DNA from: Deinococcus betulae
GTDB lineage: Bacteria > Deinococcota > Deinococci > Deinococcales > Deinococcaceae
Assembly (NCBI RefSeq): GCF_020166395.1
Contig: NZ_JAIQXU010000017.1
Coordinates: 53,133 to 117,132 of the forward strand
Reading direction: 5' to 3'
DNA length: 64,000 bases
The notes under the pieces are model-generated. The model worked only from the letters and a program-made list of their open reading frames with translations, was not told where the DNA came from and did not search any database. Positions 48,211 to 56,156 of the stretch are shown here, one piece after another (the stretch's first letter is position 1; each line of letters begins with the position of its first letter). A program made the position numbers and the translations under genes.

Positions 48211-49737
48211 ATGGTTCGCCCCGCTCCATCCCTTCTGGTCCTCACGGGCCTGCTGACCCTGCTAACAACCCCCGCTGCGGCCCAGGAAGAACCCACTGCG
48301 CCCATCAAAACCAGCATCAAGACCTGCGGCGCCTACACCCTCAAACTCAGTGAGAACGGCTTTGACGACCCCGCCGACCGCGTGAGCATCACCCGGGGCG
48401 GCGTCACCTCCGCCACCATCAGCGACACGGCCGTGGACGTGAACTGGTGCCGTGACGTGACCGGCGACGGCGTGCCGGAAGTGCTGCTGTCCGGCTTTTC
48501 GGGCGGCGCGCACTGCTGCTTTACCCACACCCTGTATTCGCTGACCACGCCGCCGCGCAAGCTGCTGACCTACTTCGGTGCCCACAGTGACGGCCTGGAC
48601 GCCCGCCAGCTGGACGGCAAGGGCCCGCTGGAACTGGTGGGGTCCGACTGGCGCTTTGCTTACGCCTACGGCCTCAGCTTTGCCGAGAGCATTCCGTTGC
48701 CGGTGGTGTTCTCGTATGTGAATGGGCAATACGTGGACAACACGCGCTCCTTTCCGGGATTCCTGCGCGGCTTTACGGGGCCGGCCAGCACGGTCAATGA
48801 CAAGTCCAGCGGGGGCGATGTGCTGGCCAACTACGCCACGCTGGTCGCCATCGGGCAGCCGGGCGAGGCGCAGGGCTACGTGCAAAAGCTGCCCGCCCGC
48901 TTCCGGGCCTGGCTGACCAACTACGGCCCGGACATCCGCCAGGTCATGAACGATTACGGCATGACCGACTGGCCGGTGCGCGCGGGCGTGCCGTTCAGCG
49001 CCGCGCGCCTGGGGCTGGGGGGTGCGTTCACGGCGCCGGGCAAGCGTGAATATCTGGGGTTGGTGGCGCAGGGCAATGCGGCCACGCTGCGCCTGTACCG
49101 CCCACAGGGCGCGGAGATTGTGGCCGGACCAGCCCTGCTGAGCGGGCCCATTCGCAGCCAGGCAGACGGCTACCTGGACACCGCCTGGTTTCCGCTGACC
49201 ACCGTGCGCCGGGCCTCAGGCCGCGACGACGCGCTGGTGTTCGACGAGCGCAGCGGCAGCGCCCGCTACCTGGCCTACCGGGTGTCAGCGGGTGCCGTCA
49301 CCGAACTGAAAGACGACGCGCTGGCGGTGACTGCCCGGCTGCTGGGCGACCTGAGTAACGTGGCCAAGCAGGTGGCCTCACAGTACCGGGACGTGCGGCG
49401 CACCCCCGCGCAGGTGGCCGAGGTGCAGCGCCGGATTGACGCCGCCGCCGCGCGCGCCCAGCCGTGGCTGAAGCTGACGAACGCCGACCTGCCCCCGGCG
49501 CGCACGCTGGGCAACTTCGGCTTTGACAGTCTGGAACTCAGCCAGGACAGCGCCGCGCAGGCCCGCGCCGTTCTGCCGGTCAGCCTGGGCTTTACCAACG
49601 AGACCACCGACAGCGAATACATTGACGGCGAGCGGTACACCATGACCATCAACCTCACGCGCGGCGCGCAGGGCTGGGCCGTCAAGGACTGGACGCTGGC
49701 CGCGCGCGAGGGCGAACTGTACCCAGACGGGCCGTGA
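48211..49737 (+). CDS. Secreted protein of unknown function
   Basis: 508 residues. A signal peptide (MVRPAPSLLVLTGLLTLL, cleaved after AAA) is followed by a region CGAYTLKLSENGFDDPADRV and a Cys-containing segment SGGAHCCFTHTLYSL, then a long soluble C-terminal half with helical and strand parts. I do not recognise the family. ATG at 48211 with GGAGG at 48200. It overlaps the next gene by GTGA, so the two are likely co-expressed. Confidence 0.7.
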   Translation: MVRPAPSLLVLTGLLTLLTTPAAAQEEPTAPIKTSIKTCGAYTLKLSENGFDDPADRVSITRGGVTSATISDTAVDVNWCRDVTGDGVPEVLLSGFSGGAHCCFTHTLYSLTTPPRKLLTYFGAHSDGLDARQLDGKGPLELVGSDWRFAYAYGLSFAESIPLPVVFSYVNGQYVDNTRSFPGFLRGFTGPASTVNDKSSGGDVLANYATLVAIGQPGEAQGYVQKLPARFRAWLTNYGPDIRQVMNDYGMTDWPVRAGVPFSAARLGLGGAFTAPGKREYLGLVAQGNAATLRLYRPQGAEIVAGPALLSGPIRSQADGYLDTAWFPLTTVRRASGRDDALVFDERSGSARYLAYRVSAGAVTELKDDALAVTARLLGDLSNVAKQVASQYRDVRRTPAQVAEVQRRIDAAAARAQPWLKLTNADLPPARTLGNFGFDSLELSQDSAAQARAVLPVSLGFTNETTDSEYIDGERYTMTINLTRGAQGWAVKDWTLAAREGELYPDGP

Positions 49738-50525
49738 CCGGAGGGCTGGCCGGGCTGCTGGCGCTGGACGCCCAGTTGCGCGCGGCCCTGCAGGCCGAAG
49801 GCGGCTTCTCGCATGTGGCCGCCTACGGCAGTGTCCCGCAGGGTCAGGCGGACGCCCACAGCGACCTGGAGTACTGGGCGTTCCTGGCACCCGGCGCCGC
49901 CGTCGAGGCGCAGGACTGGCTGAGCACGCAGCTGGACGTGCAGCACTTTGTGGTCAACGAGTTCGGCACGCCCACGGCACTGCTGCCGGGTCTGCGGCGG
50001 GTGGAACTGCATGTCGTGTCCGCCGCACGTCTGCCTGAAGTCGAGGACTGGACGCCCCAGCATGTTCGGCCCACACAGATGCTGGTCAAGGATGAGGACG
50101 GGCGCCTGGCCCGGCATCTGGCGGTGCTGGCGGGGCGCACCGTTCAGCCTGCCGACGACGCTGGGCTCATCCTTGACCAGCTGCTGAACTGGCTGGCTTT
50201 TGGGCTGAACGTGCTGGCGCGCGGTGAACGCGTGCGCGCCCATGAGCTGCTGGGCTGGGTTCAGGGCGGCCTGCTGCGTCTGGCCCGCTTGCAGGAGAAG
50301 AGAACCGACCACTGGCCCAACCCCTCACGCCGCGCCGAACAGGAACTGAGCGTGGCGAGTCTGACGCGCTACGCGGGCATCACGGCGGGCCTGCCTGACC
50401 TGGAAAGGGCTTACGCCGGCGCCGTCACCTGGACACTGGACCTGGCCAGCGAGTTGCGGCTGACCGTACCCCCAGCCCTGGCCCGCGACCTGCGGGAACG
50501 CACCCCGGCAACCCCGCGTACCTGA
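49734..50525 (+). CDS. Nucleotidyltransferase-fold protein (lincosamide NTase-like)
   Basis: 263 residues. The N-terminal part has the DNA polymerase beta-like motif AAYGSVPQGQADAHSDLEYW, in which GS, the acidic SDLEYW and a later VELHVV strand fit lincosamide nucleotidyltransferase-type proteins. The second half is helical (LILDQLLNWLAFGLNVLARG). True resistance activity cannot be claimed. GTG start at 49734 inside the end of the secreted-protein gene. Confidence 0.72.
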   Translation: MTGGLAGLLALDAQLRAALQAEGGFSHVAAYGSVPQGQADAHSDLEYWAFLAPGAAVEAQDWLSTQLDVQHFVVNEFGTPTALLPGLRRVELHVVSAARLPEVEDWTPQHVRPTQMLVKDEDGRLARHLAVLAGRTVQPADDAGLILDQLLNWLAFGLNVLARGERVRAHELLGWVQGGLLRLARLQEKRTDHWPNPSRRAEQELSVASLTRYAGITAGLPDLERAYAGAVTWTLDLASELRLTVPPALARDLRERTPATPRT

Positions 50526-50529
50526 AGGC

Positions 50530-50712
50530 ATGAAATGGCCCCTCATCCATTTGCTGCTTAATCTGCTGACCCTGCGGACCAAGCTGCGCGCGGTGCGTGA
50601 ACACTGGCGGGCGCAGCGGCGTTGGGCCCGCGGCGGCGCGGCGGCTGACTTTCACTTCACGCCTGGCCAGGACGCGGGCAGCGGCGCAGGTGGGGACGCG
50701 GGGCACTTCTGA
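50530..50712 (+). CDS. Small basic hypothetical protein (60 aa)
   Basis: It begins MKWPLIHLLLNLLTLRTKLR, an amphipathic or membrane-seeking helix, then a basic Arg/Trp stretch and a Gly/Asp-rich tail. It lies five bases after the nucleotidyltransferase gene and its stop falls where the next gene's conserved frame begins. Weak evidence; possibly real as part of the operon. Confidence 0.4.
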   Translation: MKWPLIHLLLNLLTLRTKLRAVREHWRAQRRWARGGAAADFHFTPGQDAGSGAGGDAGHF

Positions 50713-50750
50713 GTCTGCTGCTCCCCGGTACTCCCCGGCTGGGGCTGGGG

Positions 50751-51671
50751 TTGGCGGCGCTGGGACGCCCCGGCTACCTCAACCTGGGGCACGGCGCCGA
50801 CCTGCCCCACAAAAACGTGGAGGGCCTGAAGGCGCAGACCTGGGCGGTGCTGGACACGGCCTGGGCGGCGGGCCTGCGGTACTTTGACGCCGCGCGCAGT
50901 TATGGCCGCGCCGAAGCTTTTCTGGGCGAGTGGCAGCGCGAGCGGGGGCACACCGGCGCCGTGCTGGGCAGTAAGTGGGGCTACACCTATGTGGCCGACT
51001 GGCAGGTGGCCGCCCAGACACACGAGGTCAAGACCCACGATCTCGCCACGCTGGACCGGCAGTGGCCCGAGACCTGTTCGGCGCTGGGGCGCGCCCCGGC
51101 GGTCTACCTGATTCATTCCGCCACGCTGGAGTCGGGGGTGCTGGACAACGCCGAGGTGCTGGCGCGGCTGTCGGACCTGGCCGCCCAGGGCGTGCGGGTG
51201 GGCCTGTCCACCAGCGGCCCTGGCCAGGCCGAGACACTGCGCCGGGCGCTGGCCGTGCGGGTAGGCGGCGTGTGTCCCTTTTCGGCGGTGCAGGCCACCT
51301 GGAATCTGCTGGAGCCGTCAGCGGGCGCAGCCCTTGGCGAGGCTCACGCAGCCGGCTGGACCGTCGTGGTGAAAGAGGCCGTGGCCAACGGCCGCCTGAG
51401 CGCGCGCGGCCTGACCGGCCAGGCCGACGTGCCCCCAGTGCTGGCTGACGCGGCCCGGACGGTGGGCGTGACCCCAGATGCAGTGGCGCTGGCTGCGGCC
51501 CTGGCCCAGCCCTGGGCGGATGTGGTCCTGAGTGGCGCCAGCACCCCCGAACAACTGCGCCAGAATCTGGTGGCCCTGACGCTGGATGCCAGCCCCGCAC
51601 CTCTGCTGCGGGCGCTGACCCAGGACGCCTCTACCTATTGGGCCACCCGCTCAGGCCTGCCCTGGTCATAA
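50751..51671 (+). CDS. Aldo/keto reductase
   Basis: About 306 residues from TTG 50751. The AKR tetrad is present: Asp and Tyr in YFDAARSYGRAE, Lys in LGSKWGY, His in YLIHSATLE. The NADP-binding loop is SGASTPEQLRQN. The frame is open upstream back to at least 50709 and reads LLLPGTPRLGLGL, which looks like the conserved first strand of AKRs. The true start is probably a non-ATG codon there. Substrate unknown. Confidence 0.82.
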   Translation: MAALGRPGYLNLGHGADLPHKNVEGLKAQTWAVLDTAWAAGLRYFDAARSYGRAEAFLGEWQRERGHTGAVLGSKWGYTYVADWQVAAQTHEVKTHDLATLDRQWPETCSALGRAPAVYLIHSATLESGVLDNAEVLARLSDLAAQGVRVGLSTSGPGQAETLRRALAVRVGGVCPFSAVQATWNLLEPSAGAALGEAHAAGWTVVVKEAVANGRLSARGLTGQADVPPVLADAARTVGVTPDAVALAAALAQPWADVVLSGASTPEQLRQNLVALTLDASPAPLLRALTQDASTYWATRSGLPWS

Positions 51672-51679
51672 GGAACGTG

Positions 51680-51704
51680 GGCGGCAGGAGCAGGCTTTGC
51701 CGCC
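51680..51704. terminator. Hairpin between convergent genes
   Basis: GGCGGC and GCCGCC flank a 13-base loop, between the aldo/keto reductase stop (51671) and the stop of the opposing gene (51706). Probable bidirectional terminator. Confidence 0.5.
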
Positions 51705-51705
51705 T

Positions 51706-52131
51706 CTAGCAGTGGTTCAGTTGACCCCGAGCCTTTGCCTCACCAGCTGGGCGCCCGCTGAACAGCCCCATCAGCGAGCAGACCCACCCCACCAGTTCCA
51801 GCAGCAGCCCACTCCGGCCGGCTGCCCTCATCAGCGGCAGAATCTCGCTGACTGAGCGGCCCTGCGGCGGCGCCCACAGGAGCAGCCAGACACTCACAGC
51901 GGCTGCCAGTTCCATTGAGGGCCCAACAACTCCCCTCAACTCCGCTAAGTTCCGCTGTGAGGACGGTTCCGGCCACCCGCACGCCCCCAGCAGCACAGAG
52001 GCCAGCACCACCCAGCGCAGGGCGAGACGGGCATGTAAGCGCAGCCCTGCCAACCCCAAGCCGACGCCCATCACCGCCAGCAGAGGCAGTTGGATCAGCA
52101 GCGGCCACAGGGCGGCAGAAGCAACGTCCAT
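51706..52131 (-). CDS. Small integral membrane protein, unknown
   Basis: 141 residues with about four hydrophobic segments (residues 7-27, 35-55, 70-85 and 110-128). No family that I recognise. The start at ATG 52131 was chosen because upstream codons run into the promoter of the exchanger gene and look non-coding. Confidence 0.58.
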   Translation of the reverse strand: MDVASAALWPLLIQLPLLAVMGVGLGLAGLRLHARLALRWVVLASVLLGACGWPEPSSQRNLAELRGVVGPSMELAAAVSVWLLLWAPPQGRSVSEILPLMRAAGRSGLLLELVGWVCSLMGLFSGRPAGEAKARGQLNHC

Positions 52132-52221
52132 AGCCCCCAGCCTGACTGGTCCGGACAGTGCGAGGCGTGTATGTAAATGAACTGAGCGTGGCCCAGAGGC
52201 GCGCCCGCTTACACTGCGCGC

Positions 52222-53367
52222 ATGCTCATGAATAGCCTGCTGGCATTCTTGCCCATCAGCCTGCTGCTGAATTACGTGGTTCATGCGCCGCCGCTGTGGG
52301 TGTTTGTCACGGCGGTGCTGGCCATCGTGCCGCTGGCCGACTGGCTGCGCAAAGCCACCGAACACGTCGCAGTCCACGCCGGGCCCACCATCGGTGGCCT
52401 GCTGAACGTGACTTTCGGCAATATGGCCGAGCTGATCATCGCCATTTTTATTCTGCTGGACGGCAATACCCAGGTGGTCAAGGCGCAGATTACGGGCTCG
52501 ATTATCGGCAACGCGCTGCTGGGGCTGGGGCTGGCAATTGTGGCGGCCGGGTTTGTCCGGGGCGGCACACGACAGAAATTCAACGCGGCCAACGCCGGGC
52601 AGCTCAGCGCTATGCTGTTTCTCACGGTCATCATGCTCACCCTGCCGGCCATCTTTGACTACACCGAGCAGTTGCCCGCCTTCGCGGCCGGCACCGAGGC
52701 GCGCGCCAACCTAGACGAGCGCCTGAGCATCGGGGTCGCGATTCTGCTGATCGTGGTCTACCTGCTGAATCTGGTCTACACCCTGGTGACGCACAAGGAC
52801 GTGTTTGCCATCAGCGAGGAAGCTGGGCACGGGCACGGCCCTGAAAAACCCTGGCCGCTGGCCACGGCGCTGGGGGTGCTGCTGGGCGGCACAGCCCTGA
52901 TTGCCCTGGAATCCGAACTGCTGTCAGGCGCCCTGGAAGCCACCGCCAGCCAGCTGGGCCTGAGCGAGTTCTTCCTGGGCATCATCGTGCTGGCGGTGGT
53001 GGGCAACTTTGCCGAGTACATTGCCGCCGTGTACTTTGCCCGCCGGGGCCAGATGGACCTGGCCGTCAACATCGGCCTGGGGGCCACCATTCAGGTGGCG
53101 CTGCTGACGGCCCCGCTGCTGGTGATTATCGGGGCGCTGCTGGGCCATCCCATGAATCTGGTGTTCAGCTCGCCGCTGGAACTGATTGCGATTATTGCCG
53201 TGGCGCTGATCGTCACCAGCGTAACCAAGGACGGCGAAACCACCTGGTTTGAAGGCGTGCTGCTGCTGGCGGTGTACCTGGCGCTGGCCCTGGCTTTTTT
53301 CTTTGTCACACCGGGCGAGGCCGCACCCGAAGGCGCCGCGCGGCTCTGGTCAGCGCTGCTGGGTTAG
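52222..53367 (+). CDS. cax: Calcium/proton exchanger (CaxA family)
   Basis: 381 residues with about 11 transmembrane helices. It expels Ca2+ (or Mn2+) in exchange for protons. The two inverted alpha-repeats carry the signature acidic motifs [11 protein letters not shown] and [14 protein letters not shown] short His-rich hydrophilic loop ([10 protein letters not shown]) lies between the halves. ATG at 52222. Typical length, nothing missing. Confidence 0.92.
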   Translation: MLMNSLLAFLPISLLLNYVVHAPPLWVFVTAVLAIVPLADWLRKATEHVAVHAGPTIGGLLNVTFGNMAELIIAIFILLDGNTQVVKAQITGSIIGNALLGLGLAIVAAGFVRGGTRQKFNAANAGQLSAMLFLTVIMLTLPAIFDYTEQLPAFAAGTEARANLDERLSIGVAILLIVVYLLNLVYTLVTHKDVFAISEEAGHGHGPEKPWPLATALGVLLGGTALIALESELLSGALEATASQLGLSEFFLGIIVLAVVGNFAEYIAAVYFARRGQMDLAVNIGLGATIQVALLTAPLLVIIGALLGHPMNLVFSSPLELIAIIAVALIVTSVTKDGETTWFEGVLLLAVYLALALAFFFVTPGEAAPEGAARLWSALLG

Positions 53368-53402
53368 GTCAGGCACAGACCAACGGCTCTCTCTCCCGCT
53401 GA

Positions 53403-53549
53403 TAAGGATTCCGATTGAACCGAGCAGAATGCCGGGGGGAATCTGAGCGGACTTGGAAAGCGGCGCAGAAGAGCGAGAAGATATACGGGTTTCGCGAATA
53501 TGGACGCGCAGACGGTGCCTGTCTTTAGATGTGCTGCACGGAATCCGTA
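53403..53549 (-). repeat. Dispersed repeat copy C (~147 bp, divergent)
   Basis: On the minus strand it begins ATACGGATTCCGTG and ends TTCAATCGGAATCCTTAT, matching the two ends of copies A and B. The middle is poorly conserved except for an AACCCG core. It lies after the exchanger gene. The rest of the 53368-53622 gap holds no gene. Confidence 0.65.
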
Positions 53550-53622
53550 TGAAGCGTCCTCAAGACCAGTCATCCACCCAGGCCTTGCCCTCTCTGGCCT
53601 GGGTTCTTCATGCCAAATGAAG

Positions 53623-54786
53623 TCAGAGCTCTGCGGTCTGGGCGACCAGTGTCTGCGCCAGGGTGCTGGCCAGCGCATACGCCGTGTGCAGGCCCAGGGT
53701 ATCGGCCTGCGGGCCGCCCAGCAGCAGCCAGGTGTGGTCGTCCAGAGGCTCGAAGGTGGGCCGCCCCCCTGGGGTGCCGCCTGGCAGGGCCAGCCACGCG
53801 CCGGGAACATCGGACAGACTGCGGCCCAGGTGCAGGGCCTCCGAGGCCAGGACCGGCAGCGCGTTCATCTGCGCCACCAGGTCTTCCAGCGTCTCGCGGC
53901 GCAGGCCGGTGGGCACGCCGGTCAGCTGCCCCCCGGCCGGCTGGTAGCCGTGGGGGTCGCGCCAATGCAGCGGCGGAATCAGGGTGTAAGCCCCGTGCTG
54001 GGGGCGCAGGGTCAGGCCGGCGGCGCGCAGCACGGGGCTGGTGTCGTCACTGGGCGCGGCCAGGTGCGGCGTCTGGCGGTAGGCGCGGGCGTGGCGGGTG
54101 TGCACCCCCAGGGCATGTTCGGCGTGGTGCGGCGCGTCGGCCCCGGCGGCCAGAATGACGGTGGGGGCGCCCTGACGGTGCGTCTCATGGGTGACGATCT
54201 GATGGGTGTTGGTCACGGTCAGGCGCTCCAGTTGCACCTCACCGCCCCCACACAGCGCCGCGCGGGTGTTCAGCAGCAGGTCGGCTCCCAGCGCCACGGC
54301 CTGCTGCGCCGCGCGCAGAGCCAGGCTGCCGGGGCGGTAGGTCGCCGCATGCGGGTCCACTTCAGCCCAGGGCAGAGCGGCTGGGTCCAGCAGAGCCAGG
54401 CTCTGCGGGTGCTCTCTGAGCGCCTCCTCAACGGGGAGGCGGCCCGGCCCCGGTGTGGGGTGCAGGGTGACGTGCGGCCGGGCCTGCCACGACACGTCGC
54501 CCAGGGTCTGCGCCGCCCCGCGCGTCCAGTGGGCGGCGGCGTGGTGGGCTTCAGGCAGGCCCGCCAGCGTCCAGACCCCCGGCGCCAGGATGGTCGCGCC
54601 GTCCTCGTTGGGCAGGCCACCCTCCTCGATCAGCAGCAGGCGCGCCTCCGGGGCCAGCTGGCGCAGGAACAGCGCGGCGGCGCTGCCCATCCGCCCGGCA
54701 CCGATCACCAGCACGTCGTAGGCGGCCGGCTCAAATGGCTGGCCCACATGCGCCCACACGCGGCCGGGCGGGGCGGGCGGGGTCAT
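53623..54786 (-). CDS. FAD-dependent oxidoreductase (DAO family)
   Basis: 387 residues. The N-terminal FAD-binding motif is YDVLVIGAGRMGSAAALF, the second strand acidic residue lies in LLLIEEGG, and the late LLLGGPQADTLGL fits the C-terminal FAD contact of D-amino-acid oxidase-like enzymes. No signal peptide. Substrate unknown; glycine or sarcosine oxidase-like roles are possible. ATG at 54786. Confidence 0.82.
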   Translation of the reverse strand: MTPPAPPGRVWAHVGQPFEPAAYDVLVIGAGRMGSAAALFLRQLAPEARLLLIEEGGLPNEDGATILAPGVWTLAGLPEAHHAAAHWTRGAAQTLGDVSWQARPHVTLHPTPGPGRLPVEEALREHPQSLALLDPAALPWAEVDPHAATYRPGSLALRAAQQAVALGADLLLNTRAALCGGGEVQLERLTVTNTHQIVTHETHRQGAPTVILAAGADAPHHAEHALGVHTRHARAYRQTPHLAAPSDDTSPVLRAAGLTLRPQHGAYTLIPPLHWRDPHGYQPAGGQLTGVPTGLRRETLEDLVAQMNALPVLASEALHLGRSLSDVPGAWLALPGGTPGGRPTFEPLDDHTWLLLGGPQADTLGLHTAYALASTLAQTLVAQTAEL

Positions 54787-54944
54787 GGTTGCCCTGGCAT
54801 CATGGCCAGCCTGCCGCAGTTCGGTGTCATGCTGGCCATGATGCCGCGCTTACAGGGCTGGGCGCGCTCTGTCCAGCGACGCGACACTTCTCACGCGGCT
54901 GTCAGGCGGCGCGCAGGTACACGCACGTATACTCGGGCTTAATC

Positions 54945-56156
54945 ATGCGTTTCCTGGTGCGCTGCGGCGCTGTAATGGGCAGTCTGTGGCTGCTGAGCGC
55001 CGGAGGGGCGGCGCTGAATGTGCGGGTGCTGGTGGCCAGCGCGCCGCAACTGACTGTGCGCCTGCCGGTGGCGCCCGCCGCGCCCGCAGGGCCACTGAGC
55101 GCGCCGCTGCCTTCCACCCTGGCGTCGGCGCCGCTGCCCACCCAGACCTGGACGGTAGGCGCAGCGGGCGGCGGACTGACCCTGAACGGCCAGCCCACCG
55201 GCAACGCCAGCCTGTACCTCCCCCCTGCGCCGGGCCAGACGGTCGAGATTGCAGGCAAAACCTACCGGGGCGGCGTGCAGGTGCGCGTGCAATCCGGCGG
55301 CGTGCAGGGCATCAACGTGGTGGATGTCGAGGACTATCTGCGCGCCGTCGTGCCGGCCGAGATGCCCGCGTCCTGGCCCCCAGCCGCCCTGGCCGCGCAG
55401 GCCGTCGTGGCCCGCACCTACGTCGCCGCGCGCCTGAACCCGGCCGCGCCGTACGACACCTGCGCCACCGAAAGCTGCCAGGTCTATCCCGGCCTGGGCA
55501 CCGAAAAGCCGCAGACCGACGCCGCCGTGAACGCCACCCGCGCGCAGGTCGTGGCCTACGGCGGGCGCGCGGCCAGCACCTACTTCAGCAGCGATTCGGG
55601 CGGCTTTACGGCGTCGAGCGCCGAGGTCTGGGGCACCGACCTGCCCTATCTGGGCGCTAGGACCGATCCCTTTTCAGCCGGTGGGCCGCGCGCGCGCTGG
55701 CGGCTGGAGGTGCCGCTGAGCCGCGTGCAGGCCGTGGCCGAACAGTACGGCGCGCGCGGCGCCCTGCGCGGCGTGACGATCAGCAAACTCAGTGCGTCGG
55801 GGCGGCCCACCGAACTCACGCTGACGGCGGCGGGCGGCACCCTAAAACTGGGCGGGGCCAAAGCGGGCGGCTTCGTGCGGGCGCTGGGGGCGCCGGGGAC
55901 TCGCCTGACCCTGGGCGGCCTGTCCCCGCTGGTCATGGAGGGCAGCGGCGCGGGGCACGGGGTGGGCCTGTCGCAGTACGGCGCGTTGGGGATGGCCAGG
56001 GCCGGCTACACCCACCTGCATGTGCTGGGCTTTTACTACCCCGGCACCAGCCTGGGCACCCTGACCGCCAGTGACCGGGCGGCGCCCGCGCTGGCGCAGG
56101 GTCCGGCGCTGCCTGGGCTGGACCTGCTGGCTGCCACCCCCGGAGCCCCGCAGTGA
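54945..56156 (+). CDS. SpoIID/LytB-domain secreted protein
   Basis: 403 residues. A signal peptide (MRFLVRCGAVMGSLWLLSAG) is followed by a Pro/Ala-rich linker and a SpoIID-like domain: VDVEDYLRAVVPAEMPASWP, ALAAQAVVARTYVAAR, STYFSSDSGGFT, GHGVGLSQYGALGMARAG. Relatives are lytic transglycosylases or cell-wall binding proteins outside spore formers. ATG at 54945. It overlaps the LptD-like gene by GTGA, which ties cell-wall and outer-membrane functions together. Confidence 0.88.
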   Translation: MRFLVRCGAVMGSLWLLSAGGAALNVRVLVASAPQLTVRLPVAPAAPAGPLSAPLPSTLASAPLPTQTWTVGAAGGGLTLNGQPTGNASLYLPPAPGQTVEIAGKTYRGGVQVRVQSGGVQGINVVDVEDYLRAVVPAEMPASWPPAALAAQAVVARTYVAARLNPAAPYDTCATESCQVYPGLGTEKPQTDAAVNATRAQVVAYGGRAASTYFSSDSGGFTASSAEVWGTDLPYLGARTDPFSAGGPRARWRLEVPLSRVQAVAEQYGARGALRGVTISKLSASGRPTELTLTAAGGTLKLGGAKAGGFVRALGAPGTRLTLGGLSPLVMEGSGAGHGVGLSQYGALGMARAGYTHLHVLGFYYPGTSLGTLTASDRAAPALAQGPALPGLDLLAATPGAPQ